A model generated the notes under the pieces. It did not search any database and had not been told where the DNA came from. It saw nothing but the letters and a program-made list of their open reading frames with translations. The position numbers and the translations under genes were made by a program. Of a stretch of 7,723 nt of DNA, positions 1 to 4,897 are shown one piece after another. This DNA is from JBEVMS01 sp040508515 (GTDB taxonomy: Bacteria; Pseudomonadota; Gammaproteobacteria; Xanthomonadales; Rhodanobacteraceae), in assembly GCA_040508515.1 (NCBI GenBank), contig JBEVMS010000333.1, positions 1 through 7,723 on the forward strand, written 5' to 3'. How positions within the stretch are numbered: the first letter of the stretch is position 1; each line of letters begins with the position of its first letter.

Positions 1-522
1 GACCTGCAGGTGCTCGGCTTTCACCTGCCGGGAGAATGGGTGGGCCTCGACGCCATCAGCAGTGGGAAGCACACCTGCGAGGCCCAAGCGCTGGAGCGTA
101 CCGGCTATTGCGAATTGCCATACGCCAAGCTGCAATCGTTGGCGGCTGAAACTCCCAGCGTGCAACACCAGTTGATGCGAGTGATCAGTCGCGAGATCCT
201 CAACGATCACCAGCACCTTGTGCTGATGGGCAAGCCACTCGCGCAGCAGCGCGTGGCGATTTTCCTGAAAAGTCTGTCCCAGCGCTACCAGCGTTTGCAA
301 CGCGACAGCAAAGTGCTGACCTTGAGCATGTCGCGCAGCGATATCGCCAGCTATTTGGGTCTGGTCATCGAGACGGTAAGCCGAGCATTGACCCGGATGG
401 AGAAAATGGGTGTGCTGACGGTCAAACGCCGCTCCATCGAAATCCTCCAACCCGAACAACTGGACGCCTTGTGCGCCACCACCGAGCCCGTGCCTCACGG
501 CAATCGGCGCCACGCTCACTGA
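1..522 (+). CDS. fnr: Fnr/Anr-type Crp-family transcription regulator, 3' part
   Basis: The reading frame is open to the left edge, so the N-terminal part of the protein lies outside; 173 residues are visible. The visible part begins in the cyclic-nucleotide-binding-like fold, with the Fnr-typical GFHLPGEWVGLDAI near residue 6. Cys37, in GYCELPY, aligns with the fourth 4Fe-4S ligand of E. coli FNR (Cys122). The N-terminal cysteine cluster is not visible. A long dimerisation helix follows, then a helix-turn-helix at about residues 110-143 (MSRSDIASYLGL, ETVSR). The recognition helix keeps Glu-x-x-Ser-Arg, which in FNR reads TTGAT half-sites; a Crp-type reader has Arg-Glu instead. In the family this protein is an oxygen-sensing switch for anaerobic genes. 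The ortholog could equally be named anr. Family certain; exact gene name likely. Confidence 0.9.
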   Translation, partial: DLQVLGFHLPGEWVGLDAISSGKHTCEAQALERTGYCELPYAKLQSLAAETPSVQHQLMRVISREILNDHQHLVLMGKPLAQQRVAIFLKSLSQRYQRLQRDSKVLTLSMSRSDIASYLGLVIETVSRALTRMEKMGVLTVKRRSIEILQPEQLDALCATTEPVPHGNRRHAH

Positions 523-587
523 TATCCTCAGCCCGGCAGCTTGGAATGAGGCAACGCAGCCCCTACCCGCTTCCGTGCGACATCGTT

Positions 588-610
588 TCAGCACGCGGCC
601 TGCGTGCTGA
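588..610. repeat. 9-bp perfect inverted repeat after fnr
   Basis: TCAGCACGC (588-596) and GCGTGCTGA (602-610) are perfect reverse complements around a 5-nt loop. The hairpin stands 65 nt after the fnr stop, but no T-run follows, so a standard intrinsic terminator is doubtful. It ends 4 nt before GCTAGGAT, whose TAGGAT (615-620) is a possible -10 element for the gene at 665. It may therefore be an operator over the -35 region of that gene instead. The repeat is plain in the sequence; its role is inference. Confidence 0.55.
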
Positions 611-664
611 GCGCTAGGATCGACTCGTACAAGCCGCTTAGGCAAACACTACGAGGGTTAACGC

Positions 665-1051
665 ATGTTCTGGCTCGGATTGGCATTTCTAGCGATCCTG
701 GCGATCGCGCTGGTCGAACGCTATCGCCCGGGAACCCTGATCGGCGGCAGAACAATCAAGCGTCCATCAGCAAGCGCAGGTGGCTACACGCTGGAGGTTC
801 GCGATACCGCCAAGTACCAAGTCGCCCTGCGCGCACTCAAGCGCGGTGGTCCGATGACCGCCTATTCCGCGCAATTGGTGAGCATCGGTAGCGACCCGAG
901 CGAAGTGCAAGTGCATATCAAGGGCCAATTGGTGGGCTATCTACCCGCCACCGCCGCACGTCAGTGGCAAGTTATGCCGCGACGTCTATCCGGCTGCGCC
1001 GCTAAGTTGCAAGAAATCGACGGCGGCGTGCACGTGTGGCTGCGTCTCTGA
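665..1051 (+). CDS. Small membrane-anchored protein with HIRAN-like region
   Basis: A 128-residue protein. The ATG has a good ribosome binding site, GAGGG at 653-657, 7 nt upstream. Residues 2-18 form one hydrophobic helix with no lipobox or cleavage-like site, so it is probably an N-terminal anchor with the rest in the cytoplasm (short basic stretch RYRPG after the helix). Residues about 41-128 look like a compact beta-rich domain. The stretch AQLVSIGSDPSEVQVHIKGQ followed by LVGYLP and an Ala-rich helix resembles the core of HIRAN-type domains, where a strand with 'V.V...G..VGYL' is followed by a helix starting with an acid or Ala run. HIRAN domains in helicases bind DNA ends; free-standing bacterial versions have no settled role. 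A different reading frame at 604-891 overlaps it and is a shadow. The domain call is from pattern only. Confidence 0.75.
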   Translation: MFWLGLAFLAILAIALVERYRPGTLIGGRTIKRPSASAGGYTLEVRDTAKYQVALRALKRGGPMTAYSAQLVSIGSDPSEVQVHIKGQLVGYLPATAARQWQVMPRRLSGCAAKLQEIDGGVHVWLRL

Positions 1052-1236
1052 ACGGCGTTTTCGATCTTACATTGACTTAACATCGTTAGGCGCACTGTGA
1101 ACGGGTGTTTGGGCTTGCCCGACATCTCACTCGGCGCTCATGCCTGACGCGCGCCATTGAGCAGCACCTTGGCCTCTCCGCCCGGGAAGGTTACGCCACT
1201 CGCTATCCGCTGACGGATCAGCATTGAAGGCCCTTT

Positions 1237-1416
1237 ATGACCACATCCAAGCCCATGTCGATTCAAGACATCCACAATATTTATAGCTTTCAGAACAAGA
1301 AACCGGCTCTCAAGTCGGCTACGAAAGCCGCCATAGCCGCGCCGCTGAGCTCAGCACCCAAAAAACCACGTGCCAGCGCTGCCGCTCGCGCCAATCCGCT
1401 GGATACACCCAAGTGA
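1237..1416 (+). CDS. 59-residue basic small protein, unknown function
   Basis: The ATG at 1237 is preceded by GAAGG at 1226-1230 with a 6-nt gap, a sound ribosome binding site, and the frame runs 59 codons to TGA. The N-terminal third (MTTSKPMSIQDIHNIYSF) looks like an ordinary short helix. The rest is rich in Lys, Ala, Pro and Ser with repeated AAK/PKKPRA-like patches, strongly basic and probably disordered. That composition would suit binding to nucleic acid or to an acidic partner, but no family is recognised. It stands alone: 185 nt from the gene before it and followed by a gap with a riboswitch. A minus-strand frame over 1290-1475 is best read as its shadow because it lacks a comparable start. 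Confidence 0.55.
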   Translation: MTTSKPMSIQDIHNIYSFQNKKPALKSATKAAIAAPLSSAPKKPRASAAARANPLDTPK

Positions 1417-1547
1417 GCCTTTAACCAGTAATCGGCGTCCGGCGCATGACACCGCCGGCCACGCCGACGCGTCACGCGGCGCTGGGCGTCTGCCTGGGCA
1501 GGCGCGGGCGATAGATTTCACCGAGAACGCAAGCAGCCTTTTCCGCT
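1417..1547. other. Gene-free stretch with one hairpin
   Basis: No frame here has a believable start. An inverted repeat at 1486-1505 pairs GCGTCTGCC with GGCAGGCGC (one T-G pair, tight loop). It lies 70 nt after the stop of the 59-residue gene. It could end that transcript, but there is no following T-run. Confidence 0.35.
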
Positions 1548-1587
1548 GCCTGGCACGCTAGTGCCTCGCGCCAGGCGATGCTAGGAT
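1548..1587 (+). promoter_or_regulatory. Candidate promoter and dyad before fluoride riboswitch 1
   Basis: TAGGAT at 1582-1587 is a plausible -10 element: it would start transcription about 1594, just before the aptamer at 1599. No good -35 is seen at the right distance (1559-1564, TAGTGC, is weak). A perfect 7-bp inverted repeat, GCCTGGC (1548-1554) with GCCAGGC (1570-1576), covers the -35 position and encloses a smaller GCAC-GCTA-GTGC palindrome. This may be a protein operator. The TAGGAT preceded by an inverted repeat repeats the arrangement at 588-620. Confidence 0.3.
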
Positions 1588-1598
1588 GCGACGTACAT

Positions 1599-1649
1599 GG
1601 AGATGGCATACCTCCTCGAACCGCCGATCCCTCGGCTGATGATGCCTAC
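1599..1649 (+). promoter_or_regulatory. Fluoride riboswitch (crcB motif), copy 1
   Basis: The conserved aptamer is complete. P1 is GGAG (1599-1602) with CTCC (1612-1615). The loop ATGGCAT holds GGCAT (1605-1609), which forms the pseudoknot with ATGCC (1642-1646), 5 of 5 pairs. The joining segment AACCGCC leads into stem GCCGA (1623-1627) with TCGGC (1632-1636), followed by the motif signature CTGATGATGCCTAC. The class binds fluoride through magnesium ions and switches on fluoride exporters. It precedes the CLC-F remnant at 1731 and, through it, crcB at 2158. Conservation of every paired element makes this the best-preserved of the three copies. Confidence 0.95.
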
Positions 1650-1678
1650 GAGCCCTGGACAATGGGCGCCGTAGGCAT
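1642..1678 (+). promoter_or_regulatory. Alternative hairpin of riboswitch 1 (expression platform)
   Basis: ATGCCTACG (1642-1650) and CGTAGGCAT (1670-1678) are perfect 9-bp reverse complements, with CCC/GGG able to extend the stem inside. The left arm contains the ATGCC needed for the aptamer pseudoknot, so hairpin and ligand-bound fold cannot form together. This is the expected geometry for an off-state structure. No T-run follows, so it is not an ordinary intrinsic terminator; Rho-dependent or translational control, or pausing, would have to be invoked. Confidence 0.6.
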
Positions 1679-1730
1679 GCGCATACAGCGACCCGCTGAC
1701 CAGGTTTGATCACTTCAAATCTGGAACCTC

Positions 1731-2156
1731 ATGAAAGCTTTGTCATCTTCACGGCCGGCCAGGCTGCGCGCGCGCTCGTTGCCGTCGGCAGTTGCGCTTG
1801 GCGGCGGTGCGGGTAGCGCCTCGGCGCTGTTTCTATGGGCATGGGAACCCCTCGCTGATCAGCTCAGCCATCGGCGTGACCTGGGCTCGAACGATCGCCG
1901 TATCATGTTTATGGCTGGCATCAGCGCTGCCTTTGCTCCGGCCTTCGGCGCGCCGCTGACGGGCGTTTTTGAAGGTCCGTTGAGCGCGCGGGTAAAAAGC
2001 GCACTCTGGCGCTCAACACGTTGGTACCACCATCGATACATGCGTCACGCGTTTGCGGGCAGTGACATGCCTGCTGGTCCAACCGCCGATCCGGCTGATG
2101 ATGCCTATCCACGCGCATCCTGCGGTCGGATCAGTCTTGCTACGCCGGAGTTTTGA
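1731..2156 (+). pseudogene. Decayed CLC-F fluoride/proton antiporter gene (remnant)
   Basis: The 141-codon frame keeps two pieces of a CLC-F (EriC-like) antiporter, normally some 400 residues. Residues 20-36 (AVALGGGAGSASALFLW) match the first membrane helix. Residues 41-80 (LADQLSHR, DRRIMFMAGISAAFAPAFGAPLTG) match the segment that in intact proteins follows the GREG motif. The roughly 100 residues between, including GREG with its gating glutamate and the helix with the fluoride-selective residue, are gone, joined in frame. After residue about 84 similarity stops; the last 50 codons read through riboswitch 2. The C-terminal two thirds are missing. The ribosome binding site before the ATG is weak (GGA 5 nt away). 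The frame ends 1 nt before the crcB start, so its translation could still affect crcB. It cannot transport fluoride. Recognition is by remembered family motifs, not alignment. Confidence 0.8.
2058..2107 (+). promoter_or_regulatory. Fluoride riboswitch (crcB motif), copy 2
   Basis: P1 is GGCAG (2058-2062) with CTGCT (2071-2075), loop TGACATGC. The joining AACCGCC (2081-2087) and stem GCCG (2084-2087) with CGGC (2092-2095) are followed by CTGATGATGCCTA. The pseudoknot GACAT (2064-2068) with ATGCC (2101-2105) has one A-C mismatch in its second pair, where copy 1 has GGCAT. The aptamer ends 50 nt before the crcB ATG at 2158 and lies inside the tail of the CLC-F remnant frame. A translating ribosome from that frame would run straight through it. 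It presumably switches crcB on when fluoride is present. No clear promoter of its own is seen. Confidence 0.88.
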
Positions 2157-2157
2157 G

Positions 2158-2562
2158 ATGCCCTTGATCCTTCTTTCCATCGTCACGGGCGCCAGCCTCG
2201 GTGCACTACTTCGCTTCGGTCTGGCAGAAGCCTTCAATCACATCTGGCCAAATCTTCCGCTCGGTACATTGGCTGCCAATTTGCTAGGTGCTTTCATCAT
2301 GGGGTTGACCCTTGCCTCGTTTCTGGCAATGCCCAACCTGCCAATTGCGTGGCGTCTGTTCCTGACCACCGGTTTCTTGGGCGGTCTCACAACATTTTCG
2401 ACCTTTTCGGCCGAAGCCTTCTTGTTGCTTCAGCGCGGCGAAGCTACCGCGGTGGCGATCCATATTGCGGCCCATGTCGTCGGATCTTTGGCGAGCACAG
2501 CGCTTGGCTTCGCGACCGCCCGGGCCTTGTGGCGGCTCGCTGCACCGGGTTTGACGCCATAG
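2158..2562 (+). CDS. crcB: CrcB/Fluc fluoride channel
   Basis: A 134-residue protein of the usual Fluc length. The frame is open further upstream, but the ATG at 2158 is chosen: GGAG (2147-2150) lies 7 nt before it, the riboswitch lies upstream, and the protein starts as in the family (MPLILLSIVTGASLGALLRFG). Four membrane helices are visible, at about residues 3-20, 35-58, 64-90 and 97-125. Key family features are all present: Arg19 at the end of helix 1, GTLAANLLG with the pore-lining Asn41, and the GGLTTFSTFS break in helix 3 with the two phenylalanine-box residues Phe80 and Phe83 and the central sodium-site region. The family forms dual-topology dimers in the inner membrane that let toxic fluoride leak out. 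It is the only intact exporter of this locus. Confidence 0.96.
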   Translation: MPLILLSIVTGASLGALLRFGLAEAFNHIWPNLPLGTLAANLLGAFIMGLTLASFLAMPNLPIAWRLFLTTGFLGGLTTFSTFSAEAFLLLQRGEATAVAIHIAAHVVGSLASTALGFATARALWRLAAPGLTP

Positions 2563-2577
2563 CGGTGCCTCTACGCT
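2551..2577 (+). promoter_or_regulatory. Possible promoter for riboswitch 3 inside the crcB end
   Basis: TTGACG (2551-2556) and TACGCT (2572-2577) are 15 nt apart. They resemble -35 and a loose TAnnnT -10, with a start expected near 2584, two bases before the aptamer. The geometry matches that of riboswitch 1. The spacer is short and the -10 weak, so this is a candidate only. Confidence 0.25.
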
Positions 2578-2585
2578 CCTTGAAC

Positions 2586-2638
2586 GGAGATAGCATTCCC
2601 CAGTGAACCGCCCCCACAACGGGGTTGATTATGCCTAC
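2586..2638 (+). promoter_or_regulatory. Fluoride riboswitch (crcB motif), copy 3
   Basis: The motif order is complete: GGAG, ATAGCAT loop, CCCC, GAACCGCC, a stem of GCCCC (2610-2614) with GGGGT (2621-2625) around a 6-nt loop, then TTGATTATGCCTAC. The second stem differs wholly in sequence from copies 1 and 2 yet still pairs, which is a sign of compensating change. P1 (2586-2589 with 2598-2601) has an A-C mismatch, and the pseudoknot AGCAT (2592-2596) with ATGCC (2631-2635) keeps four of five pairs. It starts 23 nt after the crcB stop and leads to the DUF190 gene 300 nt on. Whether it still switches well is open. Confidence 0.85.
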
Positions 2639-2937
2639 ATGCCTTGGTTCCGGGAGGGCGGCATGCGTACTTCGGTTCTCCGTAAGGTGATTTCTTCGAC
2701 CTGGATGATCCATGTGCGCTGTCCATCAGGGGAATGGGCCCTTACCTCGGCACGTGTGCTCCTGGCCTGTGCCGCCACCATGCGGGCGGCACAGGCTTAG
2801 CCTGGCCAGGCAGAGGTGCTAAGCAGCCTTGGCTTCTTAGCGGACCATGCGGCCGCACTTTCCAAAAAATGCACGTGCTCATGCTGTCGTATGAAACGCC
2901 AGCGCTTGCTTCCACGCTCGACTACGAGGGCTCAATT
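2639..2937 (+). other. Long leader between riboswitch 3 and DUF190 gene
   Basis: No recognised gene. An open frame starts with ATG at 2639, touching the end of the aptamer, and runs 53 codons to 2800. A second in-frame ATG at 2663 has GGGAGGG just upstream (2652-2658) but only 4 nt away. The predicted peptide resembles nothing I know and is not a membrane protein. It may be a leader peptide, the remnant of a lost gene, or chance. A strong hairpin lies at its end (listed separately), followed by a CCTGGCCAGG palindrome at 2801-2810. Confidence 0.35.
2766..2795 (+). terminator. Strong 11-bp hairpin in the DUF190 leader
   Basis: CCTGTGCCGCC (2766-2776) and GGCGGCACAGG (2785-2795) pair perfectly with an 8-nt loop. 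It sits between riboswitch 3 and the DUF190 start, so it could stop transcription in the absence of fluoride. There is no T-run after it (CTTAGCC follows), so it may instead be an RNA stability element. I see no sequence in the aptamer that would compete with either arm. Confidence 0.35.
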
Positions 2938-3255
2938 ATGAAAGGGTATCGGATACTGTTCTTCACCCAAGAAAACCGCAAAGTACACGGCGACACCGTG
3001 GGCCAGTGGATTCTTCAGAAAGCACGAAAACTCGGTGCCGCCGGCGGGACCATGATGGCTGGCGGCGAGGGCTTTGGGCACTCAGGTACGATCCATTCGG
3101 CAGGTTTCTTTGAGATGGCCGACCGTCCCATGACCGTGTCAGTGGTAACAGATGAGGCCACAGGTGATGCCTTGATGGCCGCCATTAAGGAAGAAGGCAT
3201 CGATGTTTTCTATTGCCGAAATGAGGTCGAGTTCGGCCGGCTCGGTAAGGACTAA
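2938..3255 (+). CDS. DUF190 family protein of the fluoride locus
   Basis: A 105-residue soluble protein. The frame is open upstream to 2734, but the ATG at 2938 has GAGGG (2926-2930) 7 nt before it, and the family begins MKGYxLxFF as here. Family features: FFTQENRKVHG near residue 8, a helix GQWILQKARKLGAAGGTM, the most conserved stretch GGEGFGHSG (42-50), then IHSAGFFEMADRPMTVSVV and a last strand FYCRNEVEFG. Proteins of this family have a ferredoxin-like, PII-like fold and are often encoded next to crcB. Their biochemical role is not established. Here the gene follows crcB with its own fluoride riboswitch, which points to a task in fluoride response. By analogy with PII proteins it might bind the channel; that is inference. 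Confidence 0.93.
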   Translation: MKGYRILFFTQENRKVHGDTVGQWILQKARKLGAAGGTMMAGGEGFGHSGTIHSAGFFEMADRPMTVSVVTDEATGDALMAAIKEEGIDVFYCRNEVEFGRLGKD

Positions 3256-3260
3256 GAAGC

Positions 3261-3340
3261 GCTAACAAAGCGAGATTCATAGACTCGGCGTCTGGCGCCG
3301 CTGCCCGGGGCAAGCTGCCAGCGTAAGGGGTTTTGTTAGC
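3261..3340. repeat. 80-bp element with 9-bp inverted ends, attC-like
   Basis: GCTAACAAA (3261-3269) and TTTGTTAGC (3332-3340) are exact reverse complements. Inner segments can pair in part (CTGGC with GCCAG; GCC with GGC), so either strand can fold into one long imperfect hairpin. Length and the AAC...GTT ends recall an integron attC recombination site. The 3' end GTTAGCC fits GTTRRRY in six of seven positions, but the 5' end CGCTAAC departs from RYYYAAC in two. It begins 5 nt after the DUF190 stop. Other readings are a Rho-independent-like end of the fluoride transcript or a decayed mini-element. Confidence 0.4.
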
Positions 3341-3378
3341 CGTTCCAACCACATCGAGACGTGGCCACCAAGCTGCGA

Positions 3379-3410
3379 GGCCGCGCCGCTGTTTTGTGGC
3401 GCGTGCGGCC
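3379..3410. terminator. GC-rich hairpin between convergent genes
   Basis: GGCC then GCGCC on the left pairs with GGCGC then GGCC on the right, with a bulged GTGC and a loop that holds TTTT. Its place between two convergent genes suggests transcription termination for one or both. No T-run follows the stem on either strand. Confidence 0.3.
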
Positions 3411-3565
3411 AGACGCGGCCAGCTTAAATTTTCATGGCGATGATCCAGCCGATCTGGACGCGCGCTGCTAGATCAGTCCCTCGCGCCGATTAGCGATACC
3501 GTCAGCCGCCCGATGGGTGCTCATGCATTTAGCAACCGTCCATTGAGACGCCTTACGTCCCTTAC

Positions 3566-4897
3566 TCAGGCCGGACTTGGCACAACGCGGTTGCGGCCGC
3601 CTTGTTTGGCCTTGTACAGCGCCTGATCGGCCGCCTTGAGGATCGCTTGCGGGCCGCCCTCGACGTCATCGCTGCTGGCTGCCCCGATGCTCACCGTTAC
3701 CGCCAACGCGCCCGTGCTGCCGGCGCCGCGCTGTGCGCGCCCCTGACGCGTAGTGGATGGACGCTGCTGCGCGTTGCGTAAGTGCATGCGGTAGTCCTGA
3801 ATGCCTTGACGTAATTGTTCAAGCATGTCCAGACAGTCTTCCCAATGGGGGCCTTCGAAGACAATCACGAACTCCTCGCCACCTTGGCGATAGGCCTTGC
3901 CTCCAAACGACTTGCGCAGTTGCGCGGCGACCATGCGTAACACCTGATCACCCACATCGTGGCCGTGACTGTCGTTGAAGCGCTTGAAGTGATCCACATC
4001 CAGCACCGCCAACACGTAGTCGCCGCGCAGCCGCTGGAGACGCTCGCTCAGTGCGCGCCGTCCCGGCAAGCCGGTCAATTCGTCGCGAAACGCCATATGA
4101 AACGATTCGTGCACCATCGCCGCGGCGAGCGCCAACAGCGCCGCGCAGCAAGTCATCTGCAACAAGTAAGGCTGCACAAACACCAGTGGAAGCATGCCCA
4201 TCAAACTAGGCAGCACAAGCAGTTGAGCCGCATGCTGCGGGCGTGGTTCGCGCAGGTATTGGATCGCCAACAAACTGCACATCGCTGCGCTCAACGGATA
4301 GGCCAATTGAGGCAGATGCATCCAGGCGCCGTACCATCGCGGCCACCAGATCGTGCCAAGCAGCTGACGCAGCGCTGGCGCATGAAAGCTGATCAACACG
4401 CCAGCAATAACCCAACCGACGCCGAGCCCTCCCAATCGCAGCCCCAGCGCAAGCGCGGCCCCTCCACGCTCCGGCCACAGGGCATAAATGCCATAGACGC
4501 TGGGCATGGCGATCGCCGCCAGCAGAAACACAGGCTCGCTGTCGCCACGCGCGGTGCCGTGTTCGTGGTAATAGGCCACATGGGTGGCCAGCGTCACGTA
4601 ACTGGCATAGATGATCAGTTGCAGACAAAGTTGCCGCCAACGCCCGAACACCACGCACAACGCCCCGCCTAGCAACAGCAGCAGCGTGGGCAAAAAGGCG
4701 AACATGGCAGCCGCGTCGACCTGATCCAGGCCACGTGTACGCAGCAGCCAAGCCGCTGACAACAGACCTAGCGGAAGCGCGAAATGACTGACGCGCACAT
4801 GGTGAGAAGCGCGCAATACCGGCTTGAGGATGTGAGTGAACAAAACCATGGCGCAAACGGCGATAAACGCCCTGTCCGCGGCCCGGCCCGGCACCAT
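3566..4897 (-). CDS. Membrane-bound diguanylate cyclase (GGDEF)
   Basis: A 443-residue protein. Residues about 10-265 carry around seven or eight hydrophobic helices of no sensor family I can name. After a short linker the GGDEF domain starts at residue 271 (RDELTGLPGRRAL). It has the metal-binding DVDHFK (300-305) followed by FNDSHGHDVGD, the active motif GGEEF at 339-343, and VTVSIGAA near 400, so it should make cyclic di-GMP from two GTP at the inner membrane. Two oddities: the allosteric RxxD site that should lie five residues before GGEEF reads SFGG, so feedback inhibition through it is unlikely. Also, about residues 374-397 form an Arg/Gln/Ser-rich insertion between the third helix and the VTVSIG strand. 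The ATG at 4897 is the first start after an in-frame stop at 4970-4972; its ribosome binding site is poor. Convergent with the fluoride locus. Confidence 0.92.
   Translation of the reverse strand: MVPGRAADRAFIAVCAMVLFTHILKPVLRASHHVRVSHFALPLGLLSAAWLLRTRGLDQVDAAAMFAFLPTLLLLLGGALCVVFGRWRQLCLQLIIYASYVTLATHVAYYHEHGTARGDSEPVFLLAAIAMPSVYGIYALWPERGGAALALGLRLGGLGVGWVIAGVLISFHAPALRQLLGTIWWPRWYGAWMHLPQLAYPLSAAMCSLLAIQYLREPRPQHAAQLLVLPSLMGMLPLVFVQPYLLQMTCCAALLALAAAMVHESFHMAFRDELTGLPGRRALSERLQRLRGDYVLAVLDVDHFKRFNDSHGHDVGDQVLRMVAAQLRKSFGGKAYRQGGEEFVIVFEGPHWEDCLDMLEQLRQGIQDYRMHLRNAQQRPSTTRQGRAQRGAGSTGALAVTVSIGAASSDDVEGGPQAILKAADQALYKAKQGGRNRVVPSPA

Larger units (their letters stand above)
3256..3565. other. 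Convergent gap between DUF190 and the cyclase gene
   Basis: 310 nt with no gene-like frame. It holds the 80-bp inverted-repeat element at 3261-3340, the hairpin at 3379-3410 and a short direct repeat GCGGCCAG near 3406 and 3416. The remainder up to the cyclase stop is plain sequence. Confidence 0.5.

Noticed and set aside
1705..1719. TTTGA-N5-TCAAA dyad before the CLC-F remnant as an Fnr box
   Set aside because: The spacing is one base short of TTGA-N6-TCAA, and it lies downstream of riboswitch 1, inside the leader. It is more likely chance or part of leader structure.
2053..2157. Longer crcB start at 2053
   Set aside because: The extension would translate riboswitch 2 and adds 35 residues not found in the family; the ATG at 2158 has a good ribosome binding site.
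1859..2237. Minus-strand frames across the CLC-F remnant and riboswitch 2
   Set aside because: Arg-rich, no start signal and no family resemblance; the plus strand explains the region.
2603..2800. 65-codon frame starting with GTG at 2603
   Set aside because: The start falls inside the riboswitch 3 aptamer and has no ribosome binding site; only the part from 2639 on is worth mention.
2734..2937. Longer DUF190 start upstream of 2938
   Set aside because: The family begins at MKGY, and the ATG at 2938 has GAGGG at the right distance.
3959..4672. 237-codon plus-strand frame opposite the cyclase gene
   Set aside because: Gln/His/Arg-rich composition and no family motif, while the opposite strand has a full GGDEF domain with catalytic motifs.
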